Origin: Saccharibacillus endophyticus
GTDB taxonomy: Bacteria > Bacillota > Bacilli > Paenibacillales > Paenibacillaceae
Reading direction: 5' to 3'
Length of the DNA: 64,000 bases
Assembly: GCF_013185185.1 (NCBI RefSeq)
Contig: NZ_JAAZWE010000008.1
Coordinates: forward strand, 1 to 64,000
This document shows positions 8,472 to 17,044 of the stretch, piece after piece (the stretch's first letter is position 1; each line of letters opens with the position of its first letter). A program made the translations under genes and the position numbers. The notes under the pieces are model-generated. The model was not told the origin of the DNA. It ran no database searches and was given only the letters and a program-made list of their open reading frames with translations.

Positions 8472-9812
8472 ATGGGAAAGTATTTTGGAACTGACGGCGT
8501 CCGTGGAGTCGCTAACCAAGAATTGACGGCCGAACTGGCTTATCAAGTAGGACGCTGCGGCGGTTATGTCCTGGCGGGCAAAGTGGAGAAGCCGACCATC
8601 TTGATCGGTATGGATACGCGAGTTTCCGGTCTGATGCTGGAGTCCGCGCTGATTGCCGGACTGCTGTCGATCGGCGCGAACGTCGTGCGCCTCGGCGTGG
8701 TATCGACCCCTGCGGTTGCTTATTTGACTCGCACGCTCAAAGCTGATGCGGGCGTCATGATCTCGGCTTCGCATAACCCGGTTCAAGATAACGGCATCAA
8801 ATACTTCGGCGGCGACGGCTTCAAGCTGTCCGACGAGACGGAGCTTGAGATCGAAGCGCTGATGGATGCCGAAGTCGATGAATTGCCGCGTCCTGTAGGT
8901 GCAGGGCTGGGTACGGTCATCAACGATGAGGCTTCCAAGTTCGTGTATCTGGACTACCTGAAGACTACGGTGTCCCGTTCGTTCAGCGGAATCAAAGTCG
9001 TTCTCGACTGCGCGCACGGTGCGGCTTACGAGCTGGCTCCTCGTCTGTTCCGCGATCTTGGCGCGGAAGTCATCGCGATCGGTGCCGAGCCGAACGGTCT
9101 TAACATCAATGATCATGTCGGTTCCACCCATCCCGAAGCGCTGCGCGAAGAAGTATTGAAGCATGGCGCGCATATCGGTCTGGCCTTCGACGGCGACGCC
9201 GATCGTTTGATCGCGATCGATGAAAAAGGCGAAGTGCTGGACGGCGACTATATCCTGTGCATTTGCGGCGACGCGTTGAACCGTGCGGGCAAACTGAACG
9301 GAAGCACGATCGTAACGACGGTAATGAGCAACATCGGCTTTTACAAAGCAGCGGAAAAATTGGGCTTGAACACGCTGAAGACGGCTGTCGGCGACCGTTA
9401 CGTGATGGAAGAGATGCGTAAAGGGAACTTTAACCTGGGCGGCGAGCAATCGGGGCATGTCATTTTCCTCGATCATAGCACGACGGGAGACGGCATGCTG
9501 ACCGCGATTCAACTCGTGGATACGCTGGTTGAAGCAGGCAAGCCGCTTAGCGAGCTGAAGACGATGATGCGTCAGTATCCGCAGCTGCTCGTCAACGTAC
9601 GGGTGCAGGACAAGCGCAACTATGAGGGCAATCAAGCGATTTTGGCTGCCGTAGAAGCGGTTGAGCAGGAGCTGGGCAGCGAAGGTCGCGTTCTGGTACG
9701 TCCTTCCGGCACGGAGGCGCTGATTCGCGTTATGGCCGAAGGACCGGATAAAGATCAGTTGGATCGCGTTGTCGGTCAGATTGCCGATGTGGTACGCAGC
9801 GAGCTTGTTTAA
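8472..9812 (+). CDS. glmM: phosphoglucosamine mutase
   Basis: Interconverts glucosamine-6-phosphate and glucosamine-1-phosphate on the route to UDP-GlcNAc. The 446-residue product has the phosphoserine motif ISASHNP (Ser100), the metal loop DGDADR and the C-terminal phosphate-binding loop [20 protein letters not shown] precedes the ATG. It follows cdaR at 143 bases and is probably in the same transcript; GlmM also binds and inhibits CdaA in Bacillus relatives, which fits the arrangement. Confidence 0.97.
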   Translation: MGKYFGTDGVRGVANQELTAELAYQVGRCGGYVLAGKVEKPTILIGMDTRVSGLMLESALIAGLLSIGANVVRLGVVSTPAVAYLTRTLKADAGVMISASHNPVQDNGIKYFGGDGFKLSDETELEIEALMDAEVDELPRPVGAGLGTVINDEASKFVYLDYLKTTVSRSFSGIKVVLDCAHGAAYELAPRLFRDLGAEVIAIGAEPNGLNINDHVGSTHPEALREEVLKHGAHIGLAFDGDADRLIAIDEKGEVLDGDYILCICGDALNRAGKLNGSTIVTTVMSNIGFYKAAEKLGLNTLKTAVGDRYVMEEMRKGNFNLGGEQSGHVIFLDHSTTGDGMLTAIQLVDTLVEAGKPLSELKTMMRQYPQLLVNVRVQDKRNYEGNQAILAAVEAVEQELGSEGRVLVRPSGTEALIRVMAEGPDKDQLDRVVGQIADVVRSELV

Positions 9813-9836
9813 GCGAAGCGACAAAGAAAGCCCGAG

Positions 9837-9865
9837 TTGTAAACCGACTTTCAATGTCATATAAT
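9837..9865 (+). promoter_or_regulatory. sigma-A promoter for glmS, overlapping the glmM terminator
   Basis: TTGTAA at 9837-9842 and a perfect TATAAT at 9860-9865 with a 17-base spacer. Transcription would start near 9872, inside the 5' arm of the following hairpin. Confidence 0.7.
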
Positions 9866-9869
9866 GATG

Positions 9870-9909
9870 GGGTGCCCGCTTGCGTTCAGGTGGGCATCCT
9901 GTATTTTTT
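9870..9909 (+). terminator. terminator of the sigW-glmM transcript
   Basis: Stem GGGTGCCC 9870-9877 with GGGCATCC 9892-9899 (one G-T pair), then TGTATTTTTTGG. A transcript begun at the overlapping promoter would lack part of the left arm and so escape it. Confidence 0.6.
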
Positions 9910-9975
9910 GGTTAATAAAGGCTATGGGCCTTCACTTTGAACAGAACGAGGAGGAACGTGAGGTAAGATTCATAA

Positions 9976-10190
9976 GCGCCAGAGCTTGAGTGCCAGATCG
10001 GAACGCCGTTGCGCGCAAGCGCGTTTAACGGGTATGTGCGATTCAAGTTGACGAGGTGGAGGTGTTCGAAATATTCGGCGGGGACCTCCCGGTATTGCAT
10101 CAAACCGTAAGCGAATTTCGGAAAACGGACAGGCGACTGGCCGCACAAACGGATTCGCGGATGCTCAATCATGAGGCTTTTCGTGCGTAA
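9976..10190 (+). ncRNA. glmS self-cleaving ribozyme/riboswitch
   Basis: Core sequence AAGCGCCAGAGCTTGA starts at 9974, with cleavage expected between A9975 and G9976. The P2 partner TCAAGTTGACGAGGTGGAGG lies at 10042-10061, followed by the P3/P1 core segment TTCGGCGGGGACCTCCCGG and the AAACCGTAAGCGAATTTCGG and AAACGG...GGCGACTGG peripheral elements. These match the known glmS ribozyme, which uses glucosamine-6-phosphate as cofactor to cleave and destabilise glmS mRNA. The 3' limit is uncertain. Confidence 0.93.
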
Positions 10191-10397
10191 ACTGAAGACG
10201 CGAAAGCTTATGCGGCCGACAAGAGACAGACGACGGCTCTGTTTCCCGGTTCGTGGATTTTGAATGTTCAAATCATTCAACGGGATAGCTTTGTCCTTTT
10301 ACGGGACATTCTTTTCCGTGCTTCATAAGCTTTGCTTTTCACCGGACCGCTCGAAGTCTCAAGATCCAACCCAAATGATGAGCGGAGGAAAATAATT

Positions 10398-12230
10398 ATG
10401 TGTGGAATCGTAGGATATATCGGACCAAGAAATACGCAGGATATTTTGATCGAGGGTCTTTCGAAGCTGGAATACCGCGGGTACGACTCGGCGGGTATCG
10501 CCGTGTATACGGACGGAGGTCTGAAAGTCTCCAAAGCGCTCGGACGTCTGGTCAACCTGGAAAACAAGCTGGAAGGCGCTCCTTTGGTAGGCTCGGTCGG
10601 CATCGGCCATACGCGTTGGGCGACGCACGGCAAGCCTTCGGACGTTAACTCGCACCCGCACACGGACGCTACGCAGAAGTTCTCGGTCGTGCATAACGGC
10701 ATTATCGAAAACTATCTGGAACTGAAAGACGAGCTGATGGCAAGCGGCGTCGAGTTCGTTTCGGAAACGGATACGGAAGTCATTTCCCACCTGGTTGCTC
10801 GCGAATATAACGGCGACATCGTGGAAGCCGTGCAAAAAGTGATCAAGCACCTGCGCGGCGCTTTCGCGCTGGGCGTACTTACCGAGTATGAGCCGGATCG
10901 CATCGTAGCGGTACGTCATGCAAGCCCGCTGATTATCGGGATCGGCGAAAACGAAAATTTCATCGGTTCGGACATTCCGGCCATTCTGAAGTATACGCGC
11001 AACGTGTTCATCCTGAACGACGGCGAGATGGCTCTGCTGACTCGCGACAGCGTGAAGCTGATGACGATCGAAGGCAACGAAATTGCCCGGGAAATGACGT
11101 ACATCGAATGGGACGCGATTACGGCGGAAAAAGGCGGCTACGAGCATTTCATGCACAAAGAAATTCACGAGCAGCCTAGAGCCTACCAAGATACGATGCG
11201 CGGACGCGTGGACGAAAGCGGCAAAAAAGTGGTTCTGCCGGACTTCCACATGACGGACGAGCAGATCAAAAATATCCGTAACGTGCAGATCATCGCTTGC
11301 GGTACGGCGTACCATGCGGGTCTCGTTGGACGCACGGTCATCGAACGTCTCGTACGCATTCCGGTCGAAACGGACGTGGCTTCCGAGTACCGTTACCGTT
11401 CCCCGATCGTAACGCCCGAGACGCTTGTAATCGTGGTCAGCCAATCGGGCGAAACCGCGGATACGCTGGCAGCTCTGCGCGAAGCGCAAGCGAACGGCGC
11501 TCACGTTCTGGCGATCACGAACGTCGTGGGCAGCTCGATCGCACGTGACGCGAACGACGTCATCGCGACATTGGCCGGACCGGAAATCGCGGTAGCTTCG
11601 ACAAAAGCGTACACATCGCAGTTGATCGGATTCTACCTGCTGGGTCTGTACTTCGCGCAGGTTCGCGGAACGCAAACCGAAGCTCAAGTCGCGGAAACGC
11701 TGGCGGCTATGCAGGCACTGCCGGAACAGGTCGAATCGATTCTGGCACGCGAACTGGAAGCTAAGGCTCATGCCGAAGAATTCTCTTCGCAAAAGCACCT
11801 GTTCTTCATCGGACGCGGTCTGGACTATGCAGCCGCTCAAGAAGGTTCGCTGAAGCTGAAAGAAATCTCGTACATTCACTCCGAAGCTTATGCGGCAGGC
11901 GAGCTGAAGCACGGCACGCTGGCGCTGATCGAAGAAGGCGTACCGGTTATCGCACTGGCAACCGAGCAGGCGCTGATCGAGAAAACAGTCAGCAACATCA
12001 AGGAAGTCAAAGCTCGCGGCGGCGTTGTCCTGACGATCTGCTACGAAGAAGACGCGCAAGAATTGCTGAAATCGGTCGATTCCGTATTCACGATTCCGAA
12101 GACTCTGCCACTGCTGACAGCTTCTTTATCCGTAGTTGCGCTGCAACTGCTGTCGTACTACGCTTCCCTGGCTCTGGGCCTGGACGTAGACAAGCCGCGT
12201 AACCTGGCGAAAAGCGTAACGGTAGAGTAA
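10398..12230 (+). CDS. glmS: glutamine-fructose-6-phosphate aminotransferase (isomerizing)
   Basis: Makes glucosamine-6-phosphate from fructose-6-phosphate and glutamine, the first step of amino-sugar synthesis. The start MCGIVGYIG exposes the N-terminal nucleophile Cys after Met removal. The glutaminase domain covers residues 2 to about 240 (GHTRWATHGKPSD, HNGIIENY) and two SIS domains follow (CGTAYHAG, SQSGETADTL). The C-terminus KPRNLAKSVTVE is the family signature. ATG10398 has AGCGGAGG upstream; the open frame back to 10332 runs without a ribosome site. Expression is controlled by the ribozyme in its leader. Confidence 0.98.
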   Translation: MCGIVGYIGPRNTQDILIEGLSKLEYRGYDSAGIAVYTDGGLKVSKALGRLVNLENKLEGAPLVGSVGIGHTRWATHGKPSDVNSHPHTDATQKFSVVHNGIIENYLELKDELMASGVEFVSETDTEVISHLVAREYNGDIVEAVQKVIKHLRGAFALGVLTEYEPDRIVAVRHASPLIIGIGENENFIGSDIPAILKYTRNVFILNDGEMALLTRDSVKLMTIEGNEIAREMTYIEWDAITAEKGGYEHFMHKEIHEQPRAYQDTMRGRVDESGKKVVLPDFHMTDEQIKNIRNVQIIACGTAYHAGLVGRTVIERLVRIPVETDVASEYRYRSPIVTPETLVIVVSQSGETADTLAALREAQANGAHVLAITNVVGSSIARDANDVIATLAGPEIAVASTKAYTSQLIGFYLLGLYFAQVRGTQTEAQVAETLAAMQALPEQVESILARELEAKAHAEEFSSQKHLFFIGRGLDYAAAQEGSLKLKEISYIHSEAYAAGELKHGTLALIEEGVPVIALATEQALIEKTVSNIKEVKARGGVVLTICYEEDAQELLKSVDSVFTIPKTLPLLTASLSVVALQLLSYYASLALGLDVDKPRNLAKSVTVE

Positions 12231-12321
12231 GATTGATTGAAAAGTTTGGCGGCGGGTACCGTGACCGGGCCGAACTTATAATGTATGAGTACCTTGTCGA
12301 CGCCAAAGGTACTCGATCAAC

Positions 12322-12361
12322 AAAAAGGATTGGCCCCGTTACTGCGGGCCAATCCTTTTTT
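12322..12361 (+). terminator. terminator after glmS, bidirectional
   Basis: Stem AAAAAGGATTGGCCC/GGGCCAATCCTTTTT around a nine-base loop. A and T tracts on both sides let it serve glmS and the converging MerR gene. Confidence 0.9.
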
Positions 12362-12373
12362 GCATATAAACAG

Positions 12374-12790
12374 TTAGGCTGGAGAGGTTTCTTTAGCATG
12401 GGTGTGTTTATGCACGGCTTCCGTACCTGCATTCAGCGCCGTCTGATAATACTCGCATTTATGCTCGATTACGCTCATCGTGTTCAACAGTTCCTGCATC
12501 TGGGCTTGAACGACCGCTTTGCGTTCTTGGAACATATCGTACCGTTGACGCAAACTGTCGTCTCCGTCGGAGCACCAGTCGATAAACGTTTTGATTTCTT
12601 TGATCGGCATGCCGGTCTTTTTGAGGCATTCGATAATTTTCAAGGCTTCCAGGTCGGATTCTTTGAAAGAACGGATGCCGCCGGAAGTTCGTTCGATTCG
12701 AGGAAGCAATCCTTCTTTATCGTAATAGCGCAGCGTGTAAGGAGTCAGGTTCAAAGCCTTGGCGGCTTCGCCGATTGAATATGTTCTCAT
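12374..12790 (-). CDS. MerR-family regulator, AdhR-like
   Basis: Transcription factor of 138 residues with the MerR winged helix at the N-terminus (TYSIGEAAKALNLTPYTLRY), a long dimerisation coiled coil, and a short tail. Cys55 (LKIIECLKKTG) sits where AdhR of Bacillus subtilis carries its aldehyde-reactive cysteine. The gene is divergent from an alcohol dehydrogenase whose promoter has the 19-base spacer that MerR activators need. A role in sensing aldehydes and activating the dehydrogenase is inferred. AGGAG lies before the start on the minus strand. Confidence 0.88.
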   Translation of the reverse strand: MRTYSIGEAAKALNLTPYTLRYYDKEGLLPRIERTSGGIRSFKESDLEALKIIECLKKTGMPIKEIKTFIDWCSDGDDSLRQRYDMFQERKAVVQAQMQELLNTMSVIEHKCEYYQTALNAGTEAVHKHTHAKETSPA

Positions 12791-12879
12791 TGCAGTTCTC
12801 CTATTCCCGGTATGGTGAATGCGATTTTATCACTGGATCTGCCGGATGTCAAAGGCGATAGGACTGCCGTAAATCCCGC

Positions 12880-12910
12880 TTGACTTAGAGTTAACTGTAA
12901 GGAGTAGGAT
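12880..12910 (+). promoter_or_regulatory. MerR-type promoter and operator of the alcohol dehydrogenase gene
   Basis: TTGACT 12880-12885 and TAGGAT 12905-12910 are 19 bases apart. The spacer holds the near-perfect palindrome CTTAGAGTTAACTGTAAG (12884-12901). This is the classic MerR layout, where the regulator twists an over-long spacer to activate. Confidence 0.8.
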
Positions 12911-12956
12911 GAACAGGTGAGCAATTATCCATTAACTATTCTTGGAGGTACTTATT

Positions 12957-13997
12957 ATGTCGACAGCTCAAGCGAAAGTAGTCTACGGAGCGGATCAATC
13001 GTTCCAATCTGCCGAGATTCAACGTCGGGAACTTCAGCCGCACGACGTACTGATCGAGATCAAATATGCAGGCATCTGCCACTCCGATATTCACAGCGCA
13101 CGCGGCGAATGGGGACCCGTGCAGTATCCGTTCGTTCCGGGCCATGAAATCGCAGGGATCATCGCGGCAGTCGGTTCGGCTGTAACCAAGCATACGGTCG
13201 GCGATCGCGTCGGAGTCGGCTGCATGGTCGATTCCTGCGGCAAGTGCGTACACTGTCACGACGGCGAAGAGCAATACTGCCTGGAAGGCATGACGGGAAC
13301 TTACGGTTCTGTCGATCGTTACGGTCAATATACGCAGGGTGGTTATTCCAGCCATATCGTCGTAACAGAAGAATTCGTCGTGAAGATTCCGGACAATATC
13401 GCGCTGGACGCGGCAGCTCCGCTGCTGTGCGCAGGCATCACGACATATTCGCCGCTGCGTCACTGGGGAGCGGCTCCGGGTAAAAAGATCGCGGTCGTCG
13501 GCCTGGGCGGTCTGGGCCATATGGCCGTCAAATTCGCGCATGCGATGGGTTCCGAAGTAACGGTCCTGTCGCAATCGCTGAAGAAAAAAGAAGACGGCTT
13601 GAAGCTCGGAGCAAGTGCTTACTACGCGACAAGCGATCCGGAAACGTTCAAGGAACTGGCCGGAAGCTTCGATCTGATTATCAACACGGTAAGCGCGCAG
13701 ATCGACATGAATGCGTATCTGTCGCTGCTGGCCGTAGACGGCACGCTGGTGAACGTCGGCGCTCCTGCGGAGCCGCTGCCGGTTCAAGTCTTCTCGTTGA
13801 TCGGCAAGCGCCGTTCGTTCGCGGGCTCGTCGATCGGCGGCATTCGCGAAACGCAGGAAATGCTCGACTTCTGCGCGGAGCACAATATCACGCCGGAGAT
13901 CGAAGTGATCTCGGCGGATCGCATCGACGAAGCTTGGGAGCGCGTGATGAAGTCGGACGTGAAATACCGGTTCGTGATCGATATCGCGACGCTGTAA
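12957..13997 (+). CDS. zinc-dependent alcohol dehydrogenase, AdhA-like
   Basis: Medium-chain dehydrogenase/reductase of 346 residues, likely reducing or oxidising aldehydes and alcohols with NAD(P). Catalytic-zinc residues are in GICHSDIH and PGHEIAG. The structural-zinc cysteine cluster follows [20 protein letters not shown]. The nucleotide fold has [20 protein letters not shown]12957 follows TTGGAGGT at good spacing. Together with the divergent MerR gene it forms a detoxification module like adhR-adhA. Cinnamyl-alcohol/YahK-type substrate range is possible and cannot be settled here. Confidence 0.9.
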   Translation: MSTAQAKVVYGADQSFQSAEIQRRELQPHDVLIEIKYAGICHSDIHSARGEWGPVQYPFVPGHEIAGIIAAVGSAVTKHTVGDRVGVGCMVDSCGKCVHCHDGEEQYCLEGMTGTYGSVDRYGQYTQGGYSSHIVVTEEFVVKIPDNIALDAAAPLLCAGITTYSPLRHWGAAPGKKIAVVGLGGLGHMAVKFAHAMGSEVTVLSQSLKKKEDGLKLGASAYYATSDPETFKELAGSFDLIINTVSAQIDMNAYLSLLAVDGTLVNVGAPAEPLPVQVFSLIGKRRSFAGSSIGGIRETQEMLDFCAEHNITPEIEVISADRIDEAWERVMKSDVKYRFVIDIATL

Positions 13998-14032
13998 GCA
14001 ATGGGCGGTAGCGAAAAATAATGCAGATACGA

Positions 14033-14064
14033 AACAGACCCGGTGCATAGGCATCGGGTCTGTT
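14033..14064 (+). terminator. hairpin after the alcohol dehydrogenase
   Basis: AACAGACCCGGTGC/GCATCGGGTCTGTT stem with one mismatch and ATAG loop. Only a short T tract follows, so termination may be weak. Confidence 0.5.
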
Positions 14065-14070
14065 CTCAAT

Positions 14071-14252
14071 ATGCTGCTCCCGTCGTTATCGGACAGAATG
14101 TGTGGATCGGTTCAAACGCCACCCTTTTGCCCGGCGTCACGATCGGCGATCATGCGGTCGTTGCGGCAGGAGCGGTCGTGACGAAGGATGTCCCGCAGGA
14201 TGCCGTGGTGGCCGGCGTTCCTGCTAAATTCATCAAAACGATTCATGATTGA
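14071..14252 (+). pseudogene. C-terminal remnant of a hexapeptide-repeat sugar O-acetyltransferase
   Basis: The reading frame encodes [19 protein letters not shown] and [20 protein letters not shown], the end of a left-handed beta-helix acetyltransferase of the Maa/NodL/LacA type. The upstream two thirds (normally about 120 residues with the catalytic His) are missing; the frame emerges directly from the dehydrogenase terminator with no ribosome site. It overlaps the end of the converging AraC gene by ten bases. A decayed or recombined gene end is the simplest reading. Confidence 0.75.
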
Positions 14253-15118
14253 ATATTGGCTTTAAGCTGCCTGTACGCCTTCGGCGACATCCCGTAAGCT
14301 TTCGTAAACTGCCGCGTAAAATAGTTGCTGTCATTGAATCCGCATTCGTACGAGATTTGCGTCACGGTCAGATCGCTGTGCTTCAGCAGCATACGCGAAC
14401 GCTCCAGACGCAGGCTTTGCAGATAGGCGACCGGAGTTGTCTGGTAGTACGCTTTGAACATCCGATTCAAATGCCGTACCGACACGCCGGAGCGTACGGC
14501 AATCTGTTCCAGGGATAAGGCCTCCAGGTAATGGTCCTCCATATACGAGACGGCATTGGCGAGATGCGACAGCGAATCGGGAGCCTCGCGGCTTTGTGTA
14601 TCGTAATGGCGGCATAGATAGACGACCAGCTCCATAAAGCGCGCGATCAGCATCGTTTGACGGCCTTGCTGTTTGCTTTCGTATTCATTGACCATGGTTG
14701 ATACCAGCACAGCTGCATGTTCGACGCCTGCAATGGGAAGACTCAGTTTATCCGAATGTGCTCGCCTATCCGAATAAAGCGGTTGCAGGACGAACAAAGC
14801 CTGAAAGCCGTTCGAAGTCCGCAGGTCCGGTCCGATCGCTTCGAGCATTTCGGGACGATACATAATGTTGCAGATTTTAAAGTCGTGCGGTTCCTTATAG
14901 CCATGCTCGGTTGTCCCGTTAATGACGAACGCATTGCCTTTTTTAATAAAAGATTCCTCGTTGTTGACGATATGCTTGGCATTCCCGCTCAGCACGATGA
15001 CCAATTCCGAGAAGTCCGCGTGCCTATGCAGATAGGTGTCTTCATCATGCCCGCCGTATTGAATAAAAAAGGGGAAGGTCTTGTCCGTCGTAAACCATCC
15101 CAGATAGGCGTTGCTCAT
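14243..15118 (-). CDS. AraC-family regulator with cupin-like sensor domain
   Basis: Transcription factor of 291 residues. The N-terminal half is a sugar-binding cupin-like domain ([20 protein letters not shown]) and the C-terminal hundred residues form the double helix-turn-helix ([20 protein letters not shown] and [20 protein letters not shown]). The start at 15118 is chosen because GGAGGAG lies directly upstream on this strand; a start seven codons earlier is weaker. It is divergent from the binding-protein and GH43 genes and is their likely regulator. Confidence 0.88.
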   Translation of the reverse strand: MSNAYLGWFTTDKTFPFFIQYGGHDEDTYLHRHADFSELVIVLSGNAKHIVNNEESFIKKGNAFVINGTTEHGYKEPHDFKICNIMYRPEMLEAIGPDLRTSNGFQALFVLQPLYSDRRAHSDKLSLPIAGVEHAAVLVSTMVNEYESKQQGRQTMLIARFMELVVYLCRHYDTQSREAPDSLSHLANAVSYMEDHYLEALSLEQIAVRSGVSVRHLNRMFKAYYQTTPVAYLQSLRLERSRMLLKHSDLTVTQISYECGFNDSNYFTRQFTKAYGMSPKAYRQLKANIQS

Positions 15119-15257
15119 CTTGACTCCTCCAAACCCCATATCCGGTCGAATGTCTATATCATGCTAGTTCAGGGCCGGAAAATCAAGGCTGGCTCTATGC
15201 TTCTTCCGTAAAATTCTAAAGGAAGACGACATGAAGTCCTGCTCTCATAAGGAGAAA

Positions 15258-15271
15258 TGCAAACGCATTCA
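15258..15271 (+). promoter_or_regulatory. weak cre-like site before the GH43 cluster
   Basis: TGCAAACGCATTCA matches the CcpA consensus TGWNANCGNTNWCA except at two positions. It lies between the divergent AraC gene and the binding-protein gene. Confidence 0.3.
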
Positions 15272-15338
15272 AGACGAGAGCAAGCGGACGTGAATAAGCG
15301 AGACTTCGATCCAATCATAGACATAGGGGGATACAGGG

Positions 15339-17021
15339 ATGAACACACGCAAGTTTGCGGCAATGGGTACAACGGCGGCTCTGACAATGGGACTGCTCGC
15401 CGGATGCGGCGGTTCGGGCGATGATAACGCGGCTCCGACTGCCGAGGGTGACGAGACGGCGCCGATCAGCTTCAGCTTTTTCAGCGCGGACCCGAACTCG
15501 AACTGGAACAATATGCAGGATGCGGTGGGCAAAAAAATCACGGAAGACACGGGTGTCACGCTGAACGCGGAATTCGCGGTAGCCGATCCGTCGCAAAAGC
15601 TGTCCCTGATCGTGGCAAGCGGCGAATATCCGGAGCTGCTCAGTGCCAAAGGCGACGTGGACAAATTCGTCGAAGCGGGGGCCATGCTGGACCTGACCGA
15701 GTTGATCGAAGAGCATGCCCCGAATATTAAAAAAGTATACGGCGACCAGATCAAGCGTCTGCGCTACAGCAATGAGGATCAATCAATCTACGTCATTCCG
15801 ACGTATTCGGCGGTAGGTACCAAAAATCTCGTGGCGGGCGGCGGTTTCGAGCTTCAGCATAAAGCCGTGAAAGAAGCCGGATACCCGGAAATCAAGACGC
15901 TTCAAGATTACGAGGACGTCATTCAATCGTATATCGACAAAAATCCGACAGACGCCGACGGCAATCCGAACATCGGCATGACGCTGAACGCGGATGACTG
16001 GCATATGTCGATTACCGTCACCAACCCCGCAGCGGAAGTGACCGGCAAATCGGGCGACGGCGAATACTATATCGATCCCGAGACGTATGAGGCGACGTAT
16101 CACTTCCGCACGGACGGAGAGAAAGAATACTTTAAATGGCTGAACCATATGTACGATATCGGCCTGCTGGACAAAGATACGTTCGTGCAGAAAAATGACC
16201 AGTATCTCGCCAAGATCGCTTCCGGTCGCGTGATCGGGATGATCGACGCGGACTGGGGCTATGCCGAAGCGGAGAACTCCCTGAAAAGCGCAGGCAAGTA
16301 TGAGGATACGTACGGCCATTATTCAGTCACGCTATCCGATGAATACAAGGATAACCGCATGCAGTCCACAGGTTTCATGTCCGGTTGGGGCGTAGGCATC
16401 ACAACGTCGGCCAAAGATCCGGTGCGCGCGATTAAATTCCTCGACTACCTGGCTTCCGAAGAGGCGCAGATCGTGAATAACTGGGGCATCGAGGGCGAAC
16501 ACTATAACGTCGAAGATGGAAAAAGAGTCGTACCCGCAGACGTTCAGGACCGGATCACGAACGATAGCGCGGCCTTCAGCCGGGAGTCCGGGATCGGCTT
16601 CTACTCGCTAATGAGCGCGCGTTACGGCGACGGGGTCGAGGATTCCACAGGCAATTATTACACGAAAAACTCCCCGGAGATGATCGCGTCCAACTATACC
16701 GAAACGGACAAAGAAACGCTTGCGGCGTATAACGCGACCACGTGGATGGATTTGTTCCCGAACGAAGACGAATTCCCGGTGAAGCCGTGGGGAGCCGCTT
16801 GGAACATCGCCGTTCCGAGCAGCGATAAAGTCACCTTGCTGTCGAGCCGGGTCAAAGACATTACGTGGAAACGAATCCCGGAACTCGTCGTTTCCGATCC
16901 GGCTGATTTCGATCGCCTATGGGATTCTTACCAGCAGGAATTATTGGATAACGGCGTCGAAGAAATGGAAGAGGGATTTACGCGATACGTGCAAGACCTC
17001 GTAAAGCTCTGGAACGATTAA
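15339..17021 (+). CDS. extracellular sugar-binding lipoprotein of an ABC importer (orphan)
   Basis: Family-1 solute-binding protein, 560 residues, of the large LplA/YtcQ type. A signal peptide ends in the lipobox LLAGC, so the protein is anchored on the outer membrane face by its Cys. It shares whole blocks with the five paralogues at 44.9-54.6 kb (NADDW, QYLAKIASGRV, NNWGIEGEHY, ATTWMDLFP) but is more diverged. No permease gene is adjacent; it may serve the permeases at 42.8-44.8 kb. The GH43 gene follows at 23 bases, indicating an operon for oligosaccharide capture and cleavage. Confidence 0.9.
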   Translation: MNTRKFAAMGTTAALTMGLLAGCGGSGDDNAAPTAEGDETAPISFSFFSADPNSNWNNMQDAVGKKITEDTGVTLNAEFAVADPSQKLSLIVASGEYPELLSAKGDVDKFVEAGAMLDLTELIEEHAPNIKKVYGDQIKRLRYSNEDQSIYVIPTYSAVGTKNLVAGGGFELQHKAVKEAGYPEIKTLQDYEDVIQSYIDKNPTDADGNPNIGMTLNADDWHMSITVTNPAAEVTGKSGDGEYYIDPETYEATYHFRTDGEKEYFKWLNHMYDIGLLDKDTFVQKNDQYLAKIASGRVIGMIDADWGYAEAENSLKSAGKYEDTYGHYSVTLSDEYKDNRMQSTGFMSGWGVGITTSAKDPVRAIKFLDYLASEEAQIVNNWGIEGEHYNVEDGKRVVPADVQDRITNDSAAFSRESGIGFYSLMSARYGDGVEDSTGNYYTKNSPEMIASNYTETDKETLAAYNATTWMDLFPNEDEFPVKPWGAAWNIAVPSSDKVTLLSSRVKDITWKRIPELVVSDPADFDRLWDSYQQELLDNGVEEMEEGFTRYVQDLVKLWND

Positions 17022-17044
17022 CTTTGGAATAGGAGCGATCAAAA

